This document shows positions 32,191-42,335 of a stretch of 64,000 nucleotides of DNA, piece after piece. The notes beneath the pieces were generated by a model. It saw nothing but the letters and a program-made list of their open reading frames with translations, was not told the origin of the DNA and did no database searches. A program made the translations under genes and the position numbers. The stretch comes from Podospora comata (Eukaryota > Ascomycota > Sordariomycetes > Sordariales > Podosporaceae): NCBI GenBank assembly GCA_017354895.1, contig CP071497.1:2542001-2606000 (forward strand), written 5' to 3'. Each line of letters begins with the position of its first letter. Position 1 is the stretch's first letter.

Positions 32191-33416
32191 ATAACGTATA
32201 ACGTACATCATAAGCGAGCGACCAATAAGCGAACAACCAATATAAACGAGCGGCTAATATAAACGAGCGGCCAATATAAACGAGCGACCGCTTTTTTCAC
32301 GCGATGCATAACTTCACCCTCAAAACCTAATTTTCTCAACAATCCAAAATCCTATTCACTTCAAAGGAAGTCTATATAATTTTAGCCCTTAAAGCTCTTC
32401 AAAAATGATAAAAATCTAAGTGCATCAAATACAGCCAAAATATATAACGTCGATCGCAGTACGCTTAGACACCGCTGCGCTAGCTAGCCTGCATGACGCG
32501 ATATAATATCCATTTCGAAAAAACTAACTTAATTGAAGAAGAAGGTTATTATCCGATATATTATTAAATTATATACGCGATATTTTCTATTAAGACTACG
32601 TAGTATAGAAAATATAGTTAACTATTTACTTAACAAACGTAGTGCGCCTCTTATTAGCAAACTCTAGGCTTATAACTTCGTTAAACGCTAGCCAAAGATT
32701 CAAACGCGTTATATATATAGATATTACTACCAGAGAGACTTGTGCTATACAATTTAAAAAGGGTGCTTTTTAAGCTAAATGTAAAGCTTTATATACTAAT
32801 ACCTCTAAACTCGCGAGCTAGCACTTTATAACTTTGGGTCTTTTAGAGGTTATACTACCCCCGAGAAGCTAATTTATAGTTAACGCTTCTTAATCTCGTA
32901 TTATAAGCTATCAAAATAGCTCTCCGACTTCGATATTAGCTACTGTAAACCAATTTACTAAAGGTATAATAGCCATAATGTACTAGGCGGCTCTCCTTTA
33001 ATTAAAGGTATCTTTGCTTTGTAACGCTAATGAGGCACTAAGCAAGCGCCGGAAAGCGAAAAAAATACGAGTATAGCTCGCAAAATCACTTACCGTATAA
33101 GAAGCATAGGATTTACTGGATTAAAAGGCTGTAGGTGAATATATAATCCAAGAAAATCGATAAAGTAGTAGTGATGTAGGGAGGTCTTGTACAAAGGTTT
33201 GGTGCTGTGGTATGTGCAGTACGCCTGGCTATAGAGGCTGCAGAATTAACTGATTCAGCTATCTCGGATATAAATATAGTTACTTCCTAGTATTGTTGTG
33301 TAGTAATTGAGTATAATAGTATAAAGGTTGTGAAAAAGCGGTCCCTCGCTTATATTAGTCGCTCGCTTATTATGTACGTTATTATAAGCGAGTCGTACAT
33401 ATAAGCGAGTCGTACA
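32191..33416 (+). mobile_element. RIP-degraded Fot/pogo-type (Tc1-mariner) DNA transposon with long terminal inverted repeats
   Basis: Both ends carry the same block in opposite orientation. The left end runs ACGTACATCATAAGCGAGCG to GACCGCTTTTTTCAC at 32191-32300; the right end is its inverse at 33331-33416 (GTGAAAAAGCGGTCCC-type start, GCTCGCTTATTATGTACGT, then two tandem copies of ATAAGCGAGTCGTAC). The interior is very AT-rich and full of stops, as RIP leaves it. Near 33030-33290 the plus strand still shows transposase C-terminal text of the Fot/pogo kind: LSKRRKAKKIRV, then RCCGMCSTPGY, a ruined version of the C-x2-C-x4-H zinc knuckle that ends these transposases. No intact transposase remains. 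Target-site TA duplication could not be fixed because the outer edges are worn. Confidence 0.75.
32239..32289 (+). repeat. three tandem 17 bp units inside the left terminal inverted repeat
   Basis: AATATAAACGAGCGGCT, AATATAAACGAGCGGCC and AATATAAACGAGCGACC follow each other without gap, and a weaker related unit precedes them. The right terminus has its own two-unit array of a related 17-mer. Such subterminal arrays are probably transposase-binding sites. Confidence 0.75.
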
Positions 33417-33660
33417 GTCTCCACCACCCTACAACAACTATCCTCAATTATACCGCAATAACATTAGGAAGCAACTATAATTACATCAGAAACGGCTGAA
33501 TCAGATGATTCCCCAGCCTCCTGGCAAGTGCGCGCGTTATGGCCAGGCTTGCCGCACACACCACAGCACCTAAATCAAACGTAACGGTTCGCCATAGTCC
33601 CAAAGCCGCCATATCACCAGTCCCAACTCATAAATAACCAGCGGCAATTACTCTCGGTCT
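33417..33660 (-). mobile_element. C-terminal remnant of a second Fot/pogo transposase copy, tail-to-tail with the first
   Basis: On the minus strand the sequence reads RCCGVCGKPGHNARTC, a complete CCHC zinc knuckle of the pogo/Fot transposase C-terminus, then QEAGESSDSAVSDVIIVAS and a stop at 33464-33466. The same region aligns with the inverse of about 33225-33335, showing that a second, less mutated copy faces the first. Only the last part of the gene is present. Upstream on this strand (higher coordinates) the sequence loses similarity by about 33660. Confidence 0.7.
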
Positions 33661-35137
33661 CAGAGATTTCATGATAGTTATACTCATAATAGAAGGAAGT
33701 CGTCTGTTTTTGGGCTGCTTGGCCTTGATTGTAAAGAGGTTGATTTCTTGCCGGCTTCCAGGAACTGGGTGTACTGGTCGGATGTTTTCTGGAGACCGGG
33801 TGCCTGAGTGAAGGTGTTTGCTTCCTGGCTAGGGAGGGCAGGCAGGTGGTGTTCTATGCGCGTCGAGCGCCTCAGCACCGGAGTGCCTGCCTTGGTGATG
33901 TTGGCGGGTGGGAGGAGCCTGTGTCTCCATGGGAGGCTCTGGTGACGTTGAGGAACATTGCCACTCAATCTGACAGTGACCCTCTCAAAAGTTGATAATG
34001 TCGATGTTGGCTACGCTCAGAGGTGTGCACTTAGATATGAAAACTTGGCACCACACCACCCCCCTTCCCTTTTGTCAGCATTTGACCCTGGTTACTGGGC
34101 CATCGGGCTGCTGGATCCTGACCCTTCCCCAACCCACGTTTACCTCACCCCATTGCGCCTCTTACAGTTCCAGAAGAAAGCAAAAGGGTACCTGCATTAA
34201 CATATATTACGGTTGCGATCTGGAGGTGATATCGAACCCAACACGCCATCTCTCATCAACAATCATAAGTAAGGTATTAAAGCACGTATACCAATAAGTT
34301 GAAGCGGCAAAAATAAATAGAGGTAAGTATGAACTAAAAATACCGCCCTTTCCGGATAGAGTATATACCGGCTATAATAGAAGGCTATGGTGTAAAAGCA
34401 AGAAAGTTAAAGCTGATAAAATAGTACCGTCCGTTATAATTACTAAAAAAGGTAATATTAACCCTTTTATAGAAACCAAAACGTTCGGGTACTAACTCAG
34501 CAAAATAGCAGGGCAAACGCCATCCCAGAGGATAACATTACGATCAGGAGCTTATCAAGGGGGAGAGCGGACAGGATCCCGAGTTTTCTACTATGTTCGT
34601 ATGTGATAGATTCCGTTAACGGCTGTGCCTATTAATTGGTGTGGGACCGAAAAGCTAGGCGGGACTGTCCAAGGTACCTTGAAACACGGCAACAACGGCG
34701 GCCCTGTTGAGCTATACTCCTGAAGTGGCACCATACCTGTGAATGGCCGTCAGAACATCACACTCTACGATGACGCTCACAATAATGTCTAGTTCTGGAC
34801 TTGATTTGGATGCTGGGCTGGTCCAATCTCCACGTGCAAAACTGATACTTACTTCGGCGTCTCATCTTGCACACCACCTTTCTCGACCTCTTCCTCTTCA
34901 TCCGTGCCATCTAAATTCAATCCCAACCTAGGTATTCACTCATCATATTTATACACTCTCAAATAGTGGGAGCAGCCTGTAGGACATAGGCACATGCCCA
35001 CCCCCTACATCAGCAATACACCTTCGTCTGGTTGCGACCCATACCGTCTCAGTCACCCAGAGTGATAAGAGAGTTGTCCTTTCGAGCACAAATAACAGAT
35101 ATCCTCATCCCCAAGATCTCAAGCTGAAGCCAAGGAA
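33661..35137. other. no gene seen; second AT-rich block at about 34200-34520
   Basis: 33661-34200 is of normal composition but has only short, overlapping frames. From 34200 to about 34520 the DNA is AT-rich and stop-rich, like other RIP-mutated repeats, with no recognisable element ends. The last 200 bases are the leader of the next gene and resemble the leader before 36330. Confidence 0.45.
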
Positions 35138-35613
35138 ATGGTAAGTTGACTTCCCATTCAAGCTTCATGATCAATAGCTCCATCATCCAACCCCTTTGGC
35201 GATACCTGAAAATAATTCTGACAGCGCTCCAGGCCAGTAAAACGGAGATCGTCATCGCCGTCACCGGCGCTATTGTCCTCTTGGCCGCCTGCTGCTTCTC
35301 GATTAGAACCAATCGCCGCACTCAGCAACAGCAACAGCTTCCGGTCAGCGAGCCACGCGTCTCCTCGAATCGTCGTCGTCGTCACACAACTCGCAGCAGC
35401 CGAAGCCCCTCTATTTTCACAAACCTATCCAACATTTCCAGTCAACCAAGCTTCATTCACCATCCAAGCATCTCAAGTCACTCATGCGTCTCAAGCCAAC
35501 CGGATATCCCCCTTCCAGCGCCAGCTCACTTCCGCGTCCGCATCTCAACTCATAGCGAGTTGGAGGGCTACCGGTCCTGCAGACAGCCACCAGAACATTC
35601 GGCTCAATCTTAA
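35138..35613 (+). CDS. small single-pass membrane protein A, 127 aa (tandem pair)
   Basis: Exon 1 is just the start codon (35138-35140), followed at once by a 92 nt intron (GTAAGT donor, ATTCTGACA branch region, CCAG acceptor at 35232). Exon 2 is 35233-35613. The product starts MASKTEIVIAVTGAIVLLAA, so residues 5-24 form one membrane helix very close to the N-terminus, followed by basic residues, a Gln run and QLPVSEPRVSS. The remainder is Ser/Arg/His/Pro-rich and probably disordered. The same plan occurs in the gene at 36330-36726, including similar intron starts and an equivalent QLPxxEPR motif, so the two are tandem paralogues. I do not recognise the family. Reading through the intron would give a longer 5' frame but no ATG with comparable support. 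Confidence 0.66.
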
Positions 35614-36329
35614 TTTTCAATACCCAACAAGACATACGTCGAGATAAACATGTGGCTAGCTACTATATTGGGACGGGAAGTTATTGATAAATTTGGGTGA
35701 ATGGATGGAAATGCTGCAGGCAAGCTCTGCCATTTTCAACGAGGATTGGAGTGGGAAGGGCAGGATGGGCTTTAGACACTGGTCACGTTGGTTTCGGCAA
35801 CTAGCAGAGCTCCGACGATAATATACAGTTCAAGGCAATGCGATTTCATAGAGCTCCCGGGGCCTGTTAATTAATTTGTTCGTTGTTAATGTCAGTTTCC
35901 ATCAACACCTCCGATCACGCTTCCCCATTTGAGTGGCTTTATATACCTATACACACTTCTCAGGGCTGTCTAAGGTTTTTAGGGGTTATGGCAGTTGGCT
36001 GAGAGCTGTATAGTATACATCGTGACTTTGTAATGTTTAACTCTGCACTTGCTTTGCAAGCTGATGCTCACCTATGGGGGTTGAACAACTTCGACAGTCA
36101 CACCTATTCACTCGCACAAAATGAAAGAGGCCTTTGGGGCGTGGGAATAGGCCCATTGCCTTGCTCTTCTTTCATCTTGCAATCTGGGCCACGACCTTTT
36201 CCCTCCCTCTTTTTGCTTCCATCCACAACACACCTTCGTTGCACCTCATACTCTCAACCAGACCAAAGGCTCAGTCATTCTGCCGCCAGCAACAAAACCT
36301 TGTAATCACAGCAAACTCAGGTCGAAGAA
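35614..36329. other. intergenic between tandem paralogues
   Basis: No gene supported. The 100 bases before 36330 share patches with the leader before 35138 (for example ACACCTTCGT and the bases around the ATG), in line with a tandem duplication that included the promoter. Confidence 0.45.
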
Positions 36330-36726
36330 ATGGTGCGTCGACTTCTTATTCAACCTCAACCAACACCAGCCTAGCAATCCAGACCACTACATCCATCCCG
36401 ACTGCTCATCAACGTCTCTAAGAACCCCAAAGGACACCTCAATGAACATCGTGGTAGCCCTGGCTGTCGTTCTCTTCCTCATAATCGTCATCACCCTCAG
36501 CGGGTACTGTATCTGGATTCGTCGCCTCGCCCAGAACCAACCTCAGCTGCCAATTCGCGAACCCCGCACTCCCACAGACACTGGCAGCGATCAATCCGTC
36601 CCTTCACCTGAAAGTGTCAGTAGTAACAGCCGGACCGATTCTTCCCCCTGGTCCCGCCAGAGCAACAACAATCAATCCAATTATTCAACCTCATCAGCAC
36701 CCAGCCTCAACAGTGAACCAAGATGA
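36330..36726 (+). CDS. small single-pass membrane protein B, 98 aa (tandem pair)
   Basis: Exon 1 is the start codon alone (36330-36332), then a 100 nt intron (GTGCGT donor, CTCTAAGAAC branch region, AAAG acceptor) and exon 2 at 36433-36726. The product begins MDTSMNIVVALAVVLFLIIV with a long membrane helix at about residues 6-27, then WIRRLAQNQPQLPIREPRTP and a Ser/Asn-rich tail. An alternative is to start at the internal ATG at 36442, which would keep nearly the whole protein. The spliced model is favoured by its match to the neighbour: the same start-codon intron and 15 of the first 20 intron bases identical. The topology suggests a short luminal or extracellular end and a cytoplasmic disordered tail, or the reverse. 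Function unknown. Confidence 0.66.
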
Positions 36727-37019
36727 ACCAGGGGGGTTACTACAAGGAGGATATGCCAGCTTTGCGCCCCATTTAATCCGGTTTTCACCATTGCAACTTC
36801 TCACTACTGCAGACTTGCGGCCAGCGTGCTGAAGGTCCACTATATTTGAGCTACAGGTCCCAGAAGTGCAGTCGAGTGTTGTGAGACCGTATATGGCCCA
36901 AACCACCTCCCATCGCACCTTTGTGTGAATGGTGAAGATGCCGGCATGCCGAGAACGTGGAACAAATAATGTAAACGGCGCCAGTGTGATCTCCAAACAC
37001 TTCCATTCCCAAAACATAA

Positions 37020-38636
37020 CTATCTCTTCTCACTATCCCCAACCGTATACCCTCTTGCCACACCCCTCCTCCCCTCCTCAATAGCTGTGCTCTCTTCCTC
37101 AGTATAATCACTCCCCAACCCCTGCCACGTCCTCTGCGACCTTAAGAACTCAGCACCCGGACTAACCACCCCATTCACCATCGCCAACTCAGCCTTTGGT
37201 CTCAACGCAAGCGCCCCATTCGTCCCATTCCTGTTCTCTTCTACCACCCCCTCTTCCGCCTCCCCACCCTCCCTCTCCTCCTTAACCTTCCTCACCCTCA
37301 TCGGCCGGCTAGTACTAATCAGCCTCCCAGTCCTAAGATCAAACTCTGGTGGCGCAGACTCCTCTTCACTATCCTCATCCTCCTCTTCCTTCCCCTCCAC
37401 CACCTCCTCTTCTTCATCCTTACCAACCGGCGCCTTCAACCCCTCAATCCCCCCCCACCAACTCCCCCCCCAAACCCTCTTCCCATCCCCCATCAACGCA
37501 ACCTCCAACTCAAACGGCGTCACCACCGGCCTAAAAAACCCAGCATCATCCTCCACAAGACTGCTCTCCCAACACCCCACCACCACCCACCCATCAATCT
37601 CCGCAAAATTCGCCAGCTTCGCCGGATTCAGCTTGCCAACCACAATCGTATAACTCTTTTTATTCGCCGCCGCAATCCTCTTCCTGAGCGCATCCACCGA
37701 ACACAAGTAGTTCGATACTGAAAGCGTATTCACCAATATCCCAATGATACCCGCAGTTGACAGAGATAATAGCTTCGCATACCGCCGGCCGAGGAGTCGT
37801 CTTGCGGAGAGGGAGCTAGATGATGGAAAGGGGGAGTGAGGCGTGTCGTGGATGTAGAGAGAGCCTACCCTCGAGGAGAGGGCTAGTAGCAGGGCTGTTG
37901 GGGGGGTGGAGATGTGGAAGAGGGAGTATTCTTTTAGTGAATCCCCCTCCGGTGTAGAACCGGAGGAGGCGCTGTGGGAGACGATCTTCCGGTTGGGCAA
38001 GATGTTCGTTGGGTCATGGGTGATGGCCGTGGAGTAAATATTTGTGTATCCCTCCGACACAAGACGTGAGGCAACCGCCGGAACGTGGGATTGATACATC
38101 ACATCCGCCATGATAACCACCTTTGCGTCTTTTCCCGGGTATTCCCTCTCGAAAGCTCCGACCGTCTCGTCGAGGTTGAGCCGATGTTCGGTAAACACGT
38201 AGATAACAGGTAATCGGGACGTGGGCGAGAGACACGACCGGCCGTAGTGCACTACAACCTGGGCATCGGCGTGTTCAGCCGCTACTTCATCAACACAGCA
38301 CGCGCTGTAGGAAGTGTCGGCCAGGATGAATATCTTCACGTCTTGTTTTGGCCCGGATGATTCCTCCTCTTCTTTTCGGAGAGCAGTCAGCTCATCCTTG
38401 AGCGCCTGGACTAGCCTCGGCGCATCGACCAGCATCGCGTCTGGGAATTGTAGGGCTATCGTCTTCCATTTTCCCAGTCGCAGTTCTCGCGCCGTCCGTG
38501 CGACTTCGTAGATTTGGCGGAGCTCGTCGTCGGTTTTTCGCGGCGCCTTGGCCTCGGTCTGGGAATCTGGGCTGGCGTGCTCGAAGAGGTGTTCGGCCGG
38601 GGTTGACAGCACCGGGGCGGAGGATAGTTCGGTCAT
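37020..38636 (-). CDS. DPH2: diphthamide biosynthesis protein 2 (Dph2), 538 aa
   Basis: Subunit of the Dph1-Dph2 iron-sulfur complex that transfers the 3-amino-3-carboxypropyl group of S-adenosylmethionine to a histidine of elongation factor 2, the first step of diphthamide synthesis in the cytosol. Single exon. I chose [18 protein letters not shown] at 38636 because similarity begins there and the frame further upstream has no ATG start with support. Family text is clear: [60 protein letters not shown], and in the third domain [20 protein letters not shown] and [11 protein letters not shown] Glu/Asp-rich insertion (about residues 405-425) and a variable tail follow, as is common in fungal Dph2. 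Length is close to yeast Dph2 (534 aa). Confidence 0.95.
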   Translation of the reverse strand: MTELSSAPVLSTPAEHLFEHASPDSQTEAKAPRKTDDELRQIYEVARTARELRLGKWKTIALQFPDAMLVDAPRLVQALKDELTALRKEEEESSGPKQDVKIFILADTSYSACCVDEVAAEHADAQVVVHYGRSCLSPTSRLPVIYVFTEHRLNLDETVGAFEREYPGKDAKVVIMADVMYQSHVPAVASRLVSEGYTNIYSTAITHDPTNILPNRKIVSHSASSGSTPEGDSLKEYSLFHISTPPTALLLALSSRVGSLYIHDTPHSPFPSSSSLSARRLLGRRYAKLLSLSTAGIIGILVNTLSVSNYLCSVDALRKRIAAANKKSYTIVVGKLNPAKLANFAEIDGWVVVGCWESSLVEDDAGFFRPVVTPFELEVALMGDGKRVWGGSWWGGIEGLKAPVGKDEEEEVVEGKEEEDEDSEEESAPPEFDLRTGRLISTSRPMRVRKVKEEREGGEAEEGVVEENRNGTNGALALRPKAELAMVNGVVSPGAEFLRSQRTWQGLGSDYTEEESTAIEEGRRGVARGYTVGDSEKR

Positions 38637-39005
38637 TTTGGGTTTATTGGGCTGATCCTGGACGGTGTGTGGCCGGTGGTAGTCGCCGTCTGAACGGTGA
38701 CTTGGAACTTTTTTCTTTGGCGAATGCGGGGCACTGTTGATCTCCAGATTGCCCCGCGCTTGGGGTGACGTCGGGCGGGCCGCTGATCCCCCACCAAATT
38801 GTGCCTGGCGCAAGGTCCCGGTAAGACAGTTATTCTAGTGGGGCAGTAGCTTGAAGAGCATTGAGACATGAACACAGCTCAAAATCGACGACGAGGACGC
38901 GTGAGATGAAGATTATTATTTAGTATATGTACAACAAATTTGAGCGCCAGAAAATACAAGCATCGGTAATACATCGTTTCTACCATCCATTATGAGATCG
39001 CGGTC
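38637..39005. other. short intergenic gap between two minus-strand genes
   Basis: Holds the promoter and leader of DPH2 and the 3' end of the MFS gene; nothing else recognised. Confidence 0.4.
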
Positions 39006-40605
39006 CTAGAAGACCGTCAGAGGGTTCCACCCCACAGCAAGCACCCTGGTGGCTGTGTAGAAAGCCAACGCAACAGCATACGAGATGCTCGAAAACAAAA
39101 TCACGGCCGTCCAACCCGACCCAGATAACAAGGCGCCTCCGATTGGGACACTGCTCAGCGTACCAAAGCTGGCCACCATCATCGCCGTTGAAAACAGTCG
39201 CCCAAACTTTCGGTGATCGCAGAGCTGACCCAAGCACACCGGCACCAAGCCAATGTTGCTGCCACTGCCAAATCCAAAAAGCACCGCATATGCAATCAAC
39301 ATCGAATTCGAGTGGCCAGCCGGCAACCACAGCGCCAGTCCCGTGATCAAGCAAATGGCGATAGTGATGATAATAACGTTGAACCGCCCAATCTTATCCG
39401 CCAGAATTCCCGGCAACACACGTCCCAACACGGACCCGGCGTTCAGGTATGACAACAGCAGATAACTTTCCGTCGCATCCTGCCCATGGTCAACCGCGTA
39501 CGACACAATATAAGTCAACGGAACGAACAGGCCCCACTCCATGAAGAACACACCGAGAGCAGCGCATGCGAACCGGGCATCTTTGAACACGGAAAAGTCG
39601 GGCCAGACCGACTGCACCTTTTCCCCCCTGGCGGGGGGCAGTCTGGTCTTGATGAACAGATTGGCTGGGATGGCGAGGCCGAGCATGATCAGGGCGAGCA
39701 CTCGGCTGCTCCAGTTGAACCCGATGGTCGGCAACAGCTCTCTTAGCACAATGGGGAAGATGACGCCGCCGATGCCGCCCGCTGTACTCGCAATGCCTGT
39801 CGCAAAACCTCGACGGACGTTGAAGAAGTGGGCGATGGAGCCATAGGCGGGACAGTTGAGGAGAGCACCGCCCAAGCCACCCATGACGGAATAGGTGAGG
39901 ATGATCTGATAATATTCTGCAGGGTGATGGTCAACCTCCGCCGTCTATCATTTCAGAGAAGAAGGGGCACTCACCAGTACACCAGCTCAGCAACAACAAA
40001 CTGAGCGTGATCAGCAAACATCCCACAGCAACAATCAGCCTCGCGCCATATCGATCAAAAATAGGCCCAACTTGGACCCCCACGAAAAACACAATAAACA
40101 GGTACAAGCTAAAGATCCAGCCAATCTCGCTTGGCGAGTTGTCCTTCAACTGGTGCGTCGAAAAGTACGATTCAAACACAGCGGCCGAGTTGATCAATCC
40201 GTATAGCGACAACATGGCACAAAATGACCCAAACACCACCAACCACCCCGTCACACCTCCCTCGGGAAAGTCAATCGTGGTCGCCGCCGATGGTGAGCGT
40301 TCCAGCTCGAGCTCGGGATCCTTCTCCGTGGTTGGGCCATAGTGGTTGGCATCCGGTATGGTACGTCGCGACGCCACTCTGACTGGCTCTACGTCAGGTT
40401 CGGTATCAGACGAGGAGGCGGAATCAGTTGGCGATGTCTTTTCACCATCAGCTATTGGACCATCCAATGCCGAGTCTGATGATGAGTTGTTGGAACGGTG
40501 GTGTGGTGGTGATGACGACGAGGAAGAATTGGTGACGCCATAGGGAGCGCTTACACCAGCATCCCCTGTTGTGGTGGTGATATGACTCTCTTGCGGCGGC
40601 GGCAT
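39006..40605 (-). CDS. MFS transporter, monocarboxylate-transporter-like, 513 aa
   Basis: Two exons, 39975-40605 and 39006-39916, with a 58 nt intron (GTGAGT...TTGACC...GCAG, phase 1). The first ATG is at 40605 (MPPPQESHITTTTG); the frame is open further 5' but without an ATG. Residues 1-115 are a disordered Ser/Asp-rich cytoplasmic tail. The transport domain starts with FPEGGVTGWLVVFGSFCAML, the MCT-family signature, followed by LYGLINSAAVFESYF, then VGPIFDRYGARLIVAVG, and about twelve membrane helices to the C-terminus. Loop motifs DKIGRFN and GSIAHFFNVRRGFATG are also typical. It probably moves an organic acid or related small molecule across the plasma membrane. The substrate cannot be read from sequence. 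Confidence 0.9.
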
Positions 40606-42335
40606 TTGCGTCTCTTTATGAACTTTGAACCCCGGAATGCGGGAACGACGCCCTCTCAACACCTCTCCCGACCAAGCCGGAAAGTGGGTATTTTCTTTTC
40701 CTGTTGCGGGATGAGAGAGGGCGGGGAGCGGATTTCGGCTGTTTCCGGTCTGGATGAGTGAGGATCGGTACCGATGCGGTGATGTGGGGCCGGTGTTTAG
40801 ATGTTGCTGATCTTTTGGTTCTACAGAAAAGAACAGCTTTTTTTTCTTTCTTCAGATGGTGAAGAAGGAAAAGCGGAAGAGGAGAAAAGAAGGGGACCAG
40901 TCACACTGATGAAGAGGGCATGTATCGGGAAAGGGGGGCCGTGGCCGACAGCTAAAAACGAAAATTCGCCCGCGTGGGTCCGGTCCAAGGAGTGCTTTCC
41001 CCACAGTTTGACTTCTAGATTGGATTATTCCCGGCCGGCACCCTTCCAAACGGCTTCGGCATTGCCTCCAAGGGCAGGTTGGGGCGGGAAAAAGCTGACA
41101 TAATTGGCGGTGAATTGGTCATGGAAATGTTTTTTCCTTTGCCCGCTTCTGCGTGGGTGGGTATGGATGTGTGCCTGACATGCATGCTATGACCAACGTC
41201 CGAGCGGCCACCGGCAACGCCTCCCGTGAGGCGCTACTATCGGGAGACGGAGGGTGGGACGGGAGGGCCCGATCTTTCGGGGGGAGTTCCCCGTTTTTTT
41301 TTGTTCGGCAAGCTACCAGTTCTCGCAGTGATTTGCGGTCAAGCAAACGACGGTTGGGGATTCTGGAATCGTCGAGACGTCGAAGGGGGAAGGAAAAAAG
41401 CCAAGAGATTTGTGGATGGGTCTCGGCATGCGGGCGGCTGGCGGTTGGCTGCATTGGCTGGCTGCCGCCATCCCTGTCATTTCTTTTGACATCCGCTTCC
41501 TCGAGTGTGGGCGTCGGAACCGAAGATCGCGATGATGCACTCGAGATTTAGATTGATGTTACACAACGTGAGATATCGGATGGGGGGAATGGATATCTTA
41601 AAGGATATTCGTTCGTCCATTGAGATTGGAACCCGTTGTTTGAGCCCCCGCGGACGTGTACTTTGGGGCAATTGACTGGATTGGACGGCTCGGATGCCAG
41701 CGACCGAAGGCCTGAAAGGGACTGTGGTTGGCAAACATTAACGTAAGTCGGGCTGCCGGGAGTTGGAATCTAACATTGGTGTGTGCTAAGCCGATCGCTG
41801 ATTGGCCAGCTCGTCAAGATTTCAAACAACCTCAGGACTGGGCAAGGCTGATGTCTGGGTGTCTCGCCAGATGTGTTGGCGGCGCAAGTGTGGCCCACAA
41901 GAAACTCGCTGGCGATTGGTCGACTCGCCAAAATCAGATCCTACGAGGCTGGGGTTGATGATGAGGTCTTTGAACACGAAGGTGTTGGTTGTTCGTGATG
42001 GGCAGGTTTGATTTAGGGGGCAGTGGCTGAGACTTTTTCTTTCTTTCTGGAAGCTTTTGATCATATCTGACAGAAGTTTTATAGGTCTGTGCAGATTGAT
42101 CTCAAAAGTCTATAAGAAGAGACCGTAGGACCAATATTTTGGTTGGAATCTTCTTCTCAGCCCAAGCATCACATAGTCGTGGTCCCACTCCTATTGTTGC
42201 CTGTTCCAGCGCTGCCAAGCCTCCAAGCCTACCAGTTTCGTCTCGGTCCAACTTTGAGAGACTCGAGGTCCCAGCTCGACGGTCTCAGGCCGAACCTATC
42301 TCCTATTTTATGACCTACCTGTCTCTTTTTTCAAA
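40606..42335. other. divergent intergenic region, no gene seen
   Basis: About 1.7 kb between the minus-strand MFS gene and the plus-strand carboxypeptidase gene, so both promoters lie here. Several overlapping frames of 80-130 codons occur on both strands with no domains. A TATAAGA sequence at 42111 may belong to the carboxypeptidase promoter. Confidence 0.45.
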
